Assembly: GCA_902773675.1 (NCBI GenBank)
Contig: CACYFN010000004.1
Location: forward strand, 1 to 37,249
Origin: an uncultured Erysipelotrichaceae bacterium
Lineage (GTDB): Bacteria; Bacillota_I; Bacilli_A; RF39; UBA660
DNA: 37,249 nucleotides
Reading direction: 5' to 3'
Under the pieces are notes generated by a model, which searched no databases, was not told where the DNA came from, and saw nothing but the letters and a program-made list of their open reading frames with translations. Shown one piece after another: positions 13,318 to 21,819 of this stretch. How positions within the stretch are numbered: the stretch's first letter is position 1; each line of letters opens with the position of its first letter. The position numbers were made by a program, and so were the translations under genes.

Positions 13318-14865
13318 GTGGCAAGAGAAGATAATTTGATACCTCAAGCCCATGTGTTAACACTCGAAGAACAGTCGAGAGCTGGTAAAGCCTCTGGAGA
13401 AGCGAGAAGAAAGAAAGCCACTATGTTATCAGTACTTGAGAAAATGCTAGACGAAGTGCCAGTTAAAGACAATGAGGGTGGTTTGACAAACCGAGAATTA
13501 GCAACGTTGGGGTTAATCAAAGGAGCCAATCAAGGCATTGCTAAAAACTATGAAATAATACAAGATTTGATGTCTAAAAAAGAGCGAAAAGACGAAGAAC
13601 ATAATATTTATGTTGAACTACCAGCCAAAGACATAGCAAGCCAGTTTGCCGATATATACCGAGCCATAATTGACCGAGACTATCGAGAATACTATTTAGA
13701 GGGTGGACGTGGTAGTACTAAATCATCATTTATAAGCGAGGCTATAATAGTGTTATTAGAGAATAATCCTAAAATGTGTGCTGTCGTACTTCGTAAGGTA
13801 AAAGACACACTAAAAGATAGTGTATACGCCCAAATAGAGTGGGCTATTGATACGCTTAGCGAAGTATATCCACATATTAAAAATGATTATAAATTGACTA
13901 AGTCACCACTTGAAATAACAAAGATATCCACAGGACAAAAGATATATTTTCGTGGTGCTGATGACTATGGTAAGATTAAATCATTAAAGCCTCCAAAAGA
14001 TATGTATGTTGGAATAACGTGGTATGAAGAGTTTGACCAGTTTGCTGGCATGATGGAGATTCGTAAAATTAATCAATCACTTATTCGTGGTGGCGATGAT
14101 TTTATTCAATTTTATTCATACAATACACCAGCAAGTAGCCAGCACTTTGTTAATATTGAAAAAATAGTTCCAAAAGAAAGCAGATTAGTGCATTTAAGCG
14201 ATTATAGGACAGTTCCTAAAAAATGGCTAGGGCAAGCGTTTATTGATGAGGCCGAGTTCTTAAAAGATGTTAACGAAAAGTTGTATCGCAATGAATATCT
14301 TGGAGAGATGACGGGTGTTGGTGGTAATGTATTTGAAAATGTAGAATTGAGAGAGATAACTGATGAAGAAATAAATACATTTGATTTTATTTATCAAGGG
14401 CTTGACTTTGGCTGGTTTCCAGACCCTCTAGCATGGACTAAATGTTGTTATAATCCATCACAAAGGACTTTGTATATATTTGATGAGTTCGTGGTTAATA
14501 AGATGAGTAATGCTGATGTATGGCAACACTTAAAAGAAGACAAAGGTGTAACCGAAGATGACTTAATTATTGCTGATAGTGCAGAACCTAAATCAATAGG
14601 AGATTTTAGAGCCTATGGTTGCATGATGAAGGGTGCTGAAAAAGGTGCAGGCAGTGTTGAATATTCAATGAAGTGGTTATCATCGCTTGCTAAGATAGTA
14701 ATTGACCCACACAGATGTCCAACTTCGGCACAGGAATTTAGCACGTATGAATATCAGCAAGATAAAGATGGCAATTATATTAGTGGTTATGTTGATGCTG
14801 ACAACCATTGCATCGACGCTACACGCTATGCACTTAATCTAATTTGGAAAAAGAAAGGACAATGA
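13318..14865 (+). CDS. terL: Terminase large subunit with small-subunit-like N-terminal extension
   Basis: 515 residues from GTG 13318. Residues 1-92 (EEQSRAGKASGEARRKKATM..., then LTNRELATLGLIKGANQGIAKNYEIIQDLM) resemble the small terminase-like proteins of some gut phages. The ATPase follows: Walker A GGRGSTKSS (129-137) and Walker B-like MYVGITWYEEFDQF (229-242). The RNase H-like nuclease has GLDFGWFPDP (Asp363), LIIADSAEPKS (Asp420) and NHCIDATRYAL (Asp500). This is the PBSX/Terminase_3 type motor that cuts concatemers and pumps DNA through the portal. No separate small subunit gene is seen upstream, which supports a fused role. Confidence 0.93.
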   Translation: MAREDNLIPQAHVLTLEEQSRAGKASGEARRKKATMLSVLEKMLDEVPVKDNEGGLTNRELATLGLIKGANQGIAKNYEIIQDLMSKKERKDEEHNIYVELPAKDIASQFADIYRAIIDRDYREYYLEGGRGSTKSSFISEAIIVLLENNPKMCAVVLRKVKDTLKDSVYAQIEWAIDTLSEVYPHIKNDYKLTKSPLEITKISTGQKIYFRGADDYGKIKSLKPPKDMYVGITWYEEFDQFAGMMEIRKINQSLIRGGDDFIQFYSYNTPASSQHFVNIEKIVPKESRLVHLSDYRTVPKKWLGQAFIDEAEFLKDVNEKLYRNEYLGEMTGVGGNVFENVELREITDEEINTFDFIYQGLDFGWFPDPLAWTKCCYNPSQRTLYIFDEFVVNKMSNADVWQHLKEDKGVTEDDLIIADSAEPKSIGDFRAYGCMMKGAEKGAGSVEYSMKWLSSLAKIVIDPHRCPTSAQEFSTYEYQQDKDGNYISGYVDADNHCIDATRYALNLIWKKKGQ

Positions 14866-14868
14866 TAA

Positions 14869-16191
14869 ATGTTTAAAAATGTAATACAATATGTTTTAAA
14901 TTTTTTATTTAAAACGAATACACAAACAACTAAAAAAGAAATAGACGACAATAGCAAGTATGCTAAATTATACGAAAGCATTGATGATATTAACTTTAGT
15001 GCAATATTTAGTAATAAACTTGCTAATTACACAATAAGCGATAGTACAATGAATATTGAGGGGGATAATGCGAGGGTTGACTTATTAAATAAAACAGGTC
15101 AATCAATGTGGAAAAAAGGAAAGAAAATAGTATCAATGGCGTTTGGCTATGGTGGTGTTATAATCGTACCATATGTTAAGGGTGGCAAGATATACTATAA
15201 CCTAGTTCCACAAGATAGATTAACAATTGACGAGACTGATGGGGAGTTAATAACAGGTGCAACTGTATTAGCAGAAAAGAAGGTAATTAGCGGAACAATA
15301 TCACAAACAACATATTTGCGTTGGACTAATTACAAAGTTGAAAATGGCAATATGGTTATCACACAGCAATTTAGTGATGACAAAGGTAATAAAATACCAG
15401 CACCTGAATTTTGGAAAGATATACAAGAAGTTAGGACTATTACAAACGTTGATAGAGTGTTGTTTGGTTATATTAAATCACCAATAAATAATCGTAAGGC
15501 AAATGATAAGTATGGTGTTCCAATTACTTATGGTTGTGACGCAACTATTATGGAAATAAAAGAAACGATGAAACAATTAATCCGTGAATATGAATTAAAA
15601 GAATGTTTTGTTGGTGCAGATGTAACTATGTTTAACGGCAAAAATGCCCTTCCTAGCAACGGTTTATTTAAAAAGATAGATAGTACTAGTGATGACTTTT
15701 TCGAAGTATTTGACCCACAATTTAGGGATTATACAACGAGATTGCAAGAGCTTTACAAAAGATTAGAACACGAGATAGGAACAAGTTACGGAATATTGAG
15801 CGAGGTTGATAGCCAGCAAGCAACAGCAACCGAGATTAAAAGAAGTATGTATGATACATTTACAATATGTGATGATATGCGTAGCAATATTGAAAAAGGT
15901 ATGGAGGATTTCTTTTATGCTTGTAACGTGTTAGCAAATGCCTTTAATTTATCACCACAAGGAGAATATCAATTAAGTTTCGATTGGAGTTATTCATTGC
16001 TTGAAGATACTGCAACTGAATGGTCACAACTTACATATGGACTTACAAAAGGAGTAGTCAAAGAAGTTGAAATAAGACAGTGGTTATTCCCAGACGAAAC
16101 ACTAGAAGAAAGCCAAAAGGCAATTGATGAGATTAAAGAGGAACAACCTAGCGTTGATGATTTGTTGGGAATACGTGGAGGTGAAGAATAA
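14869..16191 (+). CDS. Portal protein (SPP1 gp6-like)
   Basis: 440 residues, 3 nt after the terminase stop. It shows the SPP1-like portal pattern: an N-terminal helical segment, GGVIIVPYVKGGKIYYNLVPQDRLTI, the central helical stem (MEIKETMKQLIREYELKECFVGADVTMF), and FDPQFRDYTTRLQELYKRLEHEIGTSYGILSEVD. A dodecameric ring at one capsid vertex for DNA passage and tail attachment. The acidic C-terminus (EEQPSVDDLLGIRGGEE) is normal for this type. Confidence 0.9.
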   Translation: MFKNVIQYVLNFLFKTNTQTTKKEIDDNSKYAKLYESIDDINFSAIFSNKLANYTISDSTMNIEGDNARVDLLNKTGQSMWKKGKKIVSMAFGYGGVIIVPYVKGGKIYYNLVPQDRLTIDETDGELITGATVLAEKKVISGTISQTTYLRWTNYKVENGNMVITQQFSDDKGNKIPAPEFWKDIQEVRTITNVDRVLFGYIKSPINNRKANDKYGVPITYGCDATIMEIKETMKQLIREYELKECFVGADVTMFNGKNALPSNGLFKKIDSTSDDFFEVFDPQFRDYTTRLQELYKRLEHEIGTSYGILSEVDSQQATATEIKRSMYDTFTICDDMRSNIEKGMEDFFYACNVLANAFNLSPQGEYQLSFDWSYSLLEDTATEWSQLTYGLTKGVVKEVEIRQWLFPDETLEESQKAIDEIKEEQPSVDDLLGIRGGEE

Positions 16192-17360
16192 TGAAGATTA
16201 TAGTTAATCCACATAAAATTGAAATTGTAAAAGAACCAGTAAATGAAAGAGAAATAGATATTACAAAGTGTGAGTTTGAATTTGCTGATGAAATAACTAA
16301 TGACTATGTTAAAGAGGCATATTTTACATTCAACGGAACTAGCTATAAAGAAATAATAGTTAACAATGAATGTTCTATTCCTAGCGAGGTGTTAGCAAAA
16401 AAAGGACAGGTTGAAATTGGTGTAGTTGCTTTCTTGGTAGAAAACGAAGAAGAAATAAAAAGATACAATCCAAGTCCTGCATATTTTAATACATGGTTAG
16501 GAAGTTTAAAAGATAATGCAGAAAATAGCGAGCCAATAACACCAAGCGAGATGGAACAGTTCGAACAAGCTTTAAATGATGATTTGAATGCAATTGATAC
16601 AGCAATTAAAAATACCGAAAAACTTGATGTTGATGTAGAAAAAGTAGAAACAACGACAACTGTTACTATTACTAAACAAAATGGAATCACAAAGAGTGTA
16701 GACATTTTAGACGGTGCAAAAGGAGATAAAGGAGAACAAGGATATACTCCACAAAAAGGAATTGACTATTATACAAATTCCGATAAAGCAGAAATAGAAG
16801 CTGATTTAAGAAATGAATTATCAAGTATGATACCAGATGTAAGTAATTTTATTACTGCAACTGTAAACAATCTTGTGAACTATTATTTAAAGACAGATGT
16901 ATACAATAAAGATGAAATTAATGCATTAATATCAACATCAAAAACTGGAATATTTGAAGTTGTATCAGAACTTCCAACTCCAAGTTTACAAACATTAAAT
17001 ACAATATATTTAGTACCAAGCAATAATCCTAAAACACAAAATGTTAAAGATGAATATTTAACAATTCCAATAAATGATGGATATGGATGGGAAAATATTG
17101 GAAGTACATCAATAGATTTATCGGGATATGCGACAGAAACTTGGGTAAATAGTCAAATAAGCGATTTTTTGACAGATACAGAAATACAACAATTAATTAA
17201 TACAGCAGTAAATGCAAAATACACAAAACCGTTGACAGGTATTCCAAAAACTGATTTAGTAAGTACTGTACAAACAAGCTTAGATAAAGCAGATACAGCA
17301 ATTCAAGCATCAAATTTTGTGTACGATAGTGTGACGGAAACATTGAGTATAACTATATAG
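16191..17360 (+). CDS. Fibre-like protein with BppU-type N-terminus and collagen-like segment
   Basis: 389 residues, start overlapping the portal stop. Residues 1-105 (IVNPHKIEIVKEPVNEREIDITKCEFEFADEITNDYVKEAYFTFNGTSY) resemble the BppU N-terminal domain of baseplate upper proteins. Then comes a helix, a VTITKQNGITKSVDI strand, a short collagen-like GAKGDKGEQGYTPQKG (175-190), and shaft-type motifs (YYLKTDVYNKDEINALI; GYATETWVNSQISDFLT). Trimeric fibre architecture is likely. Its place between portal and minor capsid genes suggests a head or neck fibre, not a baseplate part, but this is inference. Confidence 0.75.
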   Translation: MKIIVNPHKIEIVKEPVNEREIDITKCEFEFADEITNDYVKEAYFTFNGTSYKEIIVNNECSIPSEVLAKKGQVEIGVVAFLVENEEEIKRYNPSPAYFNTWLGSLKDNAENSEPITPSEMEQFEQALNDDLNAIDTAIKNTEKLDVDVEKVETTTTVTITKQNGITKSVDILDGAKGDKGEQGYTPQKGIDYYTNSDKAEIEADLRNELSSMIPDVSNFITATVNNLVNYYLKTDVYNKDEINALISTSKTGIFEVVSELPTPSLQTLNTIYLVPSNNPKTQNVKDEYLTIPINDGYGWENIGSTSIDLSGYATETWVNSQISDFLTDTEIQQLINTAVNAKYTKPLTGIPKTDLVSTVQTSLDKADTAIQASNFVYDSVTETLSITI

Positions 17361-17370
17361 GAGGTGGAGT

Positions 17371-18498
17371 ATGGCATTAAATTTGAATGGAAATTCTCCT
17401 AAAAAAATATTATTTAATGGATTAAACGTAGCGAAAGTTTTATTTAATGGAGTAGTAGTTTGGATAGCTAAAATACTTCAATTCCTTTCAGGCTATCCAC
17501 TAACCTTAGAAAACAGTACAGGAGAAAATCTAGTTGATTATAAAATATATGGAAATCAAGACCCAGAAGCAATAATACTTCCAGATGAATATGTAAGATT
17601 GGATTACATAGAAAGTACAGGTACACAGTATATTAATACAGGATTTAAGCCAAACCCAAAAACTACGAGGGTTGAAACAACATTTCAAGTAACTGATAAT
17701 ACTAAAATAAATCAAAGATTGTTTGGAGCTAGAAAGAACTACAGTGATGTGAAGACAATGTGTAATATATTTTGGAACTCTCAACAAATGAGAAACGCTT
17801 TTAGAGTTGATTGGGTCGGAAACGTAAGTACTGTAAGTTCTAAATTTAGTCTAAATACTGATATAACAATGATTTGCGAGAACAATATAGTTACAATTAA
17901 TAGCTTAAAATATAAGAGTTCTACGGATAAAAGTACAACATATCTTGATTATGAATTTTATATTAATGTTTTTTTTGATGCTGGAAATACAACTTCTGTA
18001 CAATCCCCTGCATATGTAAAATGGAAAACATTTAAAATATATGATGACGGTACTCTAGTAAGAGATTTCATACCATGTAAAAATGCAGAAGGAATAGCAG
18101 GACTATATGATTTAGTAGAAAACAAATTTTATAGTAATAGTGGTATAGGGGATTTTGTAGCAGGAAGAGAAATAACAACGAAAGTTGGAAAAGTTGGAGA
18201 TGAATACTATAAAGCAGGGGAACAATTGTATAAAATTCCAATAAAAGTATCAAATGATACTGAAACAGAGTATGAAATATATCTTAATAAACCATTAGGC
18301 AAAATAGAAGAAAATGCAGACTATATAGACTTTGAAAATCAGGAAGTAGCATATTATGATTATTTAACAGATACATACACAAAAGAAAATATTGAATTGC
18401 CTGAAATACCAACTCAAGAAGGAACTAACATAATAACGGTAGAAACCTCATTGAAACCAAGCAAAATGGATATAAAATATTACAAAAAAGGAGTATAA
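17371..18498 (+). CDS. LamG/concanavalin-like adhesin, putative receptor-binding protein
   Basis: 375 residues with AGGAGGTGG ribosome site. The N-terminus (LNLNGNSPKKILFNGLNVAKVLFNGVVVW) is the adaptor typical of gut phage appendage proteins. Residues about 73-270 form a LamG-like jelly roll: EYVRLDYIESTGTQYINTGFKPN, LFGARKNY, then KTFKIYDDGTLVRDFIPCKNAEGIAGLYDLVENKFYSNSGIGDFVAG. That domain binds carbohydrates or proteins. The C-terminal ~100 residues are beta-rich. It probably decorates the particle together with the preceding fibre protein. Confidence 0.8.
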   Translation: MALNLNGNSPKKILFNGLNVAKVLFNGVVVWIAKILQFLSGYPLTLENSTGENLVDYKIYGNQDPEAIILPDEYVRLDYIESTGTQYINTGFKPNPKTTRVETTFQVTDNTKINQRLFGARKNYSDVKTMCNIFWNSQQMRNAFRVDWVGNVSTVSSKFSLNTDITMICENNIVTINSLKYKSSTDKSTTYLDYEFYINVFFDAGNTTSVQSPAYVKWKTFKIYDDGTLVRDFIPCKNAEGIAGLYDLVENKFYSNSGIGDFVAGREITTKVGKVGDEYYKAGEQLYKIPIKVSNDTETEYEIYLNKPLGKIEENADYIDFENQEVAYYDYLTDTYTKENIELPEIPTQEGTNIITVETSLKPSKMDIKYYKKGV

Positions 18499-18558
18499 AT
18501 TTAGTTAGCAATAAGGATAAAAGAAAAAAAATAGAAACTAAAGAAAGGAGTTATTCCT

Positions 18559-19812
18559 ATGTTCAATGAAGAAAGAGAAAATGTACTAATCGAACGATTA
18601 GTTCGTAGGCAAGAAAAAGCCAACGAACAAATATTAAAAGAATTAGGCAAGGTGCTAGGAGAAATAGGACAACTAACTCCTAGCGAAGCCTACACAATAG
18701 GGCAACAACTTAAATATGGTGAGAGTTTACAAAAAATAATTAGAATACTATCTCAAACATCACAATTAACCGAAGTTGAAATATATCAAATGTTAGAGGG
18801 AGAGGCTAGGCATAATCTAGCCTTTTCTAAAAAATATTTTAAAGCAAGAAAAATTGACTTTATTCCATATGAAAGTAATTTACCATTGCAAAATTTAGTT
18901 GAGGAAGTAAGCCTAGCAACGATTGGTAATTATAGAAATATATCTAACACGCTAGGCTTAACATTCCTAGATAGCAACAATAACAAAGTTACAAAAAGCA
19001 TAACACAGGCTTACAATGAAATTGTTGACAATGCTATTCTTAATGTAAGTACAGGTAAACAATCATTTCAACAAGAATTAGAAAGGCAACTAAAGACGAT
19101 AGGTAAAAATGGCGTACAATCAATTGAATATGAAAGTGGTAGACATAGAAGAATAGACAGTGCTTTAAGAATGAATTTACAAGATGGACTATCACAATTA
19201 GCGATAGCACAACAAGAGATTGTCGGAGGTCAATTTGGTTATAATATGGTTGAAGTAACACACCATGTAAATGCTGCACCAGACCATATTGATAGCATAG
19301 ATGGTAAGCAATTTGCTATGATAGATATATTAAGACAACAAATATTAAATGGCATTGAAAAAGATATAAAATTAACTGATATTGTAGGCAATAGAGTTAA
19401 GGTTAAAGGTGTATGGTATGATGACTTTAATACAATAAATGAGAGTTTAGAAAGACACGTTGGAACTTTAAATTGTAGACACACCACAATGACTGGAATA
19501 TTAGGGATAGATAAGCCTAGATATTCTCAAGAAGAATTAGAAAGAGATAAGGAAAACAATTTAAAAGGAATAGACTTTGATGGCAAACATTATACTCTTT
19601 ACGAAGCTTCTCAGCTTCAACGCAGGCTCGAACTTGAAATAAGAAGGAATCGAGAAACCGAAGTAATAGCAAAAGCAAGTGGTGAAAGTGGTAAACAATT
19701 ATTAGAAGATACAAGAGCCACGATTAATCAATTATTTAATAAATACCACGAATTATCTAAAATATCAGGATTGCCTACTAAATTAGAACGAACTAGATTG
19801 TTGACTAAATAA
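18559..19812 (+). CDS. Minor capsid protein (Phage_min_cap2, Mu F-like head morphogenesis)
   Basis: 417 residues with AAAGGAG ribosome site. An N-terminal helical half is followed by the conserved C-terminal part: VEVTHHVNAAPDHIDSIDGKQFA, then GVWYDDFNTINESLERHVGTLNCRHTTMTGILGIDKPRYS, as in minor capsid 2 proteins of PBSX-like phages. The Cys/His positions (LNCRHT) are retained. It probably acts in head assembly or DNA ejection at the portal vertex. The -35 box of the downstream RNA promoter lies in its last codons. Confidence 0.88.
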   Translation: MFNEERENVLIERLVRRQEKANEQILKELGKVLGEIGQLTPSEAYTIGQQLKYGESLQKIIRILSQTSQLTEVEIYQMLEGEARHNLAFSKKYFKARKIDFIPYESNLPLQNLVEEVSLATIGNYRNISNTLGLTFLDSNNNKVTKSITQAYNEIVDNAILNVSTGKQSFQQELERQLKTIGKNGVQSIEYESGRHRRIDSALRMNLQDGLSQLAIAQQEIVGGQFGYNMVEVTHHVNAAPDHIDSIDGKQFAMIDILRQQILNGIEKDIKLTDIVGNRVKVKGVWYDDFNTINESLERHVGTLNCRHTTMTGILGIDKPRYSQEELERDKENNLKGIDFDGKHYTLYEASQLQRRLELEIRRNRETEVIAKASGESGKQLLEDTRATINQLFNKYHELSKISGLPTKLERTRLLTK

Positions 19813-19829
19813 TTAATGTTTGATATAAT
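19801..19829 (+). promoter_or_regulatory. Promoter of the 19.8-kb structured RNA
   Basis: TTGACT at 19801-19806, exactly 17-nt spacer, TATAAT at 19824-19829; predicted start near 19836. Confidence 0.78.
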
Positions 19830-19835
19830 TAAGTC

Positions 19836-20107
19836 CATAGGAAAAAGTGTATAACATTTATCCTTGCAATACGCAGAATCTCTTTGAGACATATGCGACC
19901 CGTGTTTGACTAAAGGTCAGCGTGCTATCTTTTATAGGTAGCATTGAGTAGATATAAAAAAACGCTACATCTGAGTAGGCTGAAAAAGTTAGGCGTGCCG
20001 AACGGGAGGGGTAAAGACTTAGTATCTATTCAATGGTGCTTATAAAAGCACTAAAAAGAGAACTTCGGCTCAATATTATGTGTGAACGCAGAAATGCGTT
20101 CTTTTTT
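19836..20107 (+). ncRNA. Independent structured RNA, ~270 nt, candidate new class
   Basis: This stretch has no gene but has its own promoter and terminator. Helices I can pair: 19839-19842/19861-19864 with inner 19845-19850/19854-19859; 19872-19875/19894-19897 with inner 19879-19882/19886-19889; 19919-19923/19962-19966; 19924-19929/19937-19942; a long-range 12-13 bp helix 19943-19955/20022-20034; 19899-19903/20002-20006; hairpin 20036-20041/20046-20051; a C(UUCG)G hairpin 20058-20071; terminator 20084-20101. The long-range helix crosses two others, so the core is pseudoknotted. It shows none of the tmRNA, RNase P, 6S or tRNA signatures I know. The sequence is also less A-rich than its surroundings. 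Function unknown. Confidence 0.7.
20084..20107 (+). terminator. Strong terminator of the structured RNA
   Basis: GAACGCA/TGCGTTC (7 bp) closed by a GAAA tetraloop and followed by T-rich sequence. Confidence 0.92.
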
Positions 20108-20136
20108 ATTTTTTTGTAAAACTTTTAAAAAATTTA

Positions 20137-20165
20137 TTGACACATTAATATATTAATGTTAATAT
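20137..20165 (+). promoter_or_regulatory. Promoter with 18-bp perfect palindrome between its boxes
   Basis: TTGACA at 20137-20142, 17-nt spacer, TAATAT at 20160-20165. Bases 20142-20159 (ACATTAATATATTAATGT) are a perfect palindrome filling the spacer, an excellent operator candidate for a dimeric repressor such as the phage RHH, AbrB-like or Cro-like protein. Confidence 0.75.
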
Positions 20166-20194
20166 ATAATTGTAAGAGAAAAGGAGAGGTTAAA

Positions 20195-20377
20195 ATGAAA
20201 AAAAGAAGATATTTGAAAAAGTGGGTTGAGGTTGTATTAGCAATGGTGTTGTTAATATCATTAATGGTGTTAGGTGGAGAAAGTGAAACATGCTTTTTAA
20301 CAAGCAAAATCGTGGCTATGGGAGCACTTTTAGCAAGTGGGTATATTTTATTTAAGTATAGTAAAATTGAAGAATAG
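20195..20377 (+). CDS. Small membrane protein, unknown
   Basis: 60 residues from ATG 20195 (ribosome site AAGGAGAGG); an upstream in-frame ATG lies in the promoter and is rejected. Basic N-terminus (MKKRRYLKKW), then two hydrophobic segments (VEVVLAMVLLISLMVLG and IVAMGALLASGYILF). Both termini are probably cytoplasmic. It is first in an operon under the palindromic promoter. No family is recognised. Confidence 0.7.
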   Translation: MKKRRYLKKWVEVVLAMVLLISLMVLGGESETCFLTSKIVAMGALLASGYILFKYSKIEE

Positions 20378-20399
20378 AATATTTATTTAAGGAGGAAAT

Positions 20400-20981
20400 A
20401 TGAAAAAAGTAAATATAATATATAGAGAACCAGTAGAAGCAGAATATAAAGAATTAAATGTATATGATGATTTAGACGATTATTTAAAAGACTATAATTG
20501 CGGCGAAGATTTTACAAGAATAGGAATTGGAGAATGGGAAAAATTAAATACTAATGAAGGAATATTTTATTCATTTAATGGTTATTATGATGATTGTTTT
20601 TTAACTGAAAAATGTTATAAACAACTTTTAAATTATTGCAAAAAAACTTATAAAATATATGAGCGTGATTTATTTAGAACTCAAAGAAATAGTAACACAA
20701 GGTTTACAGGGGAATTAAGTTCTATTGATGAAGTTATTAAATATATGAAAGATGAAAAGCAAAGTTGGCTACCACAAATTTGTGAAGAAATTGATGAAGA
20801 TATTGAAGAATTAAATAAAAAAATCAATGAAATAAAAGCCAAAATTAATAATTTAGAAAATGATAAAAAGCAACTTTATGATGAAGATTATTTAAAATCT
20901 AAAATAAAAGTAGAATATACATTTGATAGTCAATACTATAAATCAATTAGAAACAATTTATTTAAAAGTGAGGTGGAATGA
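20400..20981 (+). CDS. Acidic protein with C-terminal coiled coil, unknown
   Basis: 193 residues with AAGGAGG ribosome site. The N-terminal ~75 residues look alpha/beta (VNIIYREPVEAEYKELNVYDDLDDYLKDYN), and residues about 125-165 are a strong coiled coil (CEEIDEDIEELNKKINEIKAKINNLENDKKQL). Overall acidic. The first ~70 residues resemble antirestriction/DUF3846-like small domains only loosely, so no function is assigned. Confidence 0.65.
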   Translation: MKKVNIIYREPVEAEYKELNVYDDLDDYLKDYNCGEDFTRIGIGEWEKLNTNEGIFYSFNGYYDDCFLTEKCYKQLLNYCKKTYKIYERDLFRTQRNSNTRFTGELSSIDEVIKYMKDEKQSWLPQICEEIDEDIEELNKKINEIKAKINNLENDKKQLYDEDYLKSKIKVEYTFDSQYYKSIRNNLFKSEVE

Positions 20982-20982
20982 A

Positions 20983-21258
20983 ATGAATGAATTAGAAAAA
21001 GCATATGAAGAAATAGAAAGGTGGCACTTTTATTCTAATCAAGAAGGATTTGTTTACGAAGAAGAAATATCATATTTAGATTATGTAAAAAAATATATAA
21101 ACAATTTACAATCCAAAATAGACAAGGTTAATAGAATATTAAATGCAAATACTCATGTCGAAAACATTTATCATGCTTTATGTAATTTATTTGATGAAAA
21201 ATATCAATATGAAATAGATAACGAAGAACTTAATGATATTTTAAAGGAGGATAAATAA
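20983..21258 (+). CDS. Small acidic helical protein, unknown
   Basis: 91 residues from ATG 20983 (ribosome site GAGGTGG), 1 nt after the previous stop. Mostly helical and acidic (NELEKAYEEIERWHF, LDYVKKYINNLQSKIDKVNRIL). Ends just before the next gene. It belongs to a set of coupled accessory genes; function unknown. Confidence 0.6.
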   Translation: MNELEKAYEEIERWHFYSNQEGFVYEEEISYLDYVKKYINNLQSKIDKVNRILNANTHVENIYHALCNLFDEKYQYEIDNEELNDILKEDK

Positions 21259-21259
21259 T

Positions 21260-21460
21260 ATGAAAATGACTTTATTTGAATTATTAAAAATGATAAAAGA
21301 AGGTAATAAGCCTAAAAGATTTATATGGAGAAATACATTATGGTATTTAGGAGAAAATGATATAGAACATTATTATGCATATAATAATGAGCGACAATTT
21401 AGTTATATAGATTTTGAGTGGTTAGATGAAGAAATAGAAATTTTGGAAGGTGATAAATAA
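21260..21460 (+). CDS. Small phage protein, unknown
   Basis: 66 residues with AAAGGAGG ribosome site. The pattern TLFELLKMIKEGNKPKRFIW...LWYLGENDIEHYY...WLDEEIEIL is common to short Firmicutes phage proteins of unknown function: a helix, then a small beta domain with hydrophobic strands. Stop overlaps the start of the AbrB-like gene. Confidence 0.65.
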   Translation: MKMTLFELLKMIKEGNKPKRFIWRNTLWYLGENDIEHYYAYNNERQFSYIDFEWLDEEIEILEGDK

Positions 21461-21624
21461 TGCCAAAATTAGCAAAATTATATTATTTCAATTCAAAAGG
21501 CGAACGAAAGATAAATTGTTACAACGTGCAAATACCTAAACGAATCGTAAACGAAACAGATATAGGTGATAGCAACATAAAAGTATATGCAGAAAATAAT
21601 AAAATAATAATTGAAAGGAATTAA
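21460..21624 (+). CDS. AbrB/SpoVT-like swapped-hairpin DNA-binding protein
   Basis: 54 residues, missing from length-limited lists. CYNVQIPKRIVNETDIGDSNIKVYAENNKIIIER matches the swapped-hairpin beta-barrel pattern: (x)-V-x-I-P-K-x-(I/V)-x-x-x-x-x-I-x-x-x-x-x-(I)-x-V, ending with a strand of alternating Ile. Such proteins dimerise and bind AT-rich operator DNA. The spacer palindrome at 20142 in this same operon's promoter is an obvious candidate target, though this is inference. Confidence 0.7.
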   Translation: MPKLAKLYYFNSKGERKINCYNVQIPKRIVNETDIGDSNIKVYAENNKIIIERN

Positions 21625-21626
21625 TT

Positions 21627-21818
21627 ATGAAAAAAATATTAGGATTCTTATTAGGGGTGATTATTGGATTATGTATAATGATACCTGTTATTAATTTAAA
21701 GAAAGATTATGACAAGTTAAAAAAAGAAAATGATAATCTAAAACAAGAAATAATAGATTACAAATGGCAAATAGAACAAGTGCCATACATTATAGATTAT
21801 TGGTGTCAAGGTGAATAA
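21627..21818 (+). CDS. Membrane-anchored coiled-coil protein
   Basis: 63 residues: an N-terminal hydrophobic segment (ILGFLLGVIIGLCIMIPVI, residues 4-22) followed by a heptad coiled coil (DYDKLKKENDNLKQEIIDYKWQIEQV). Single-pass with the helix on one side of the membrane; it could be a spanin-like or septum-interacting peptide, but no family is recognised. Overlaps no gene, 2 nt after the AbrB-like stop. Confidence 0.65.
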   Translation: MKKILGFLLGVIIGLCIMIPVINLKKDYDKLKKENDNLKQEIIDYKWQIEQVPYIIDYWCQGE

Positions 21819-21819
21819 A

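Noticed and set aside
18499-18558. TTTAGTT/AACTAAA hairpin between adhesin and minor capsid genes
   Set aside because: Seven pairs around a large A-rich loop with no T run; too weak to call a terminator.
19836-20107. Group I intron, tmRNA, RNase P or 6S RNA
   Set aside because: No split gene is found around it, the group I P7-like pairing could not be built, there is no tRNA-like end, and RNase P conserved blocks are missing. Known class membership was therefore not claimed.
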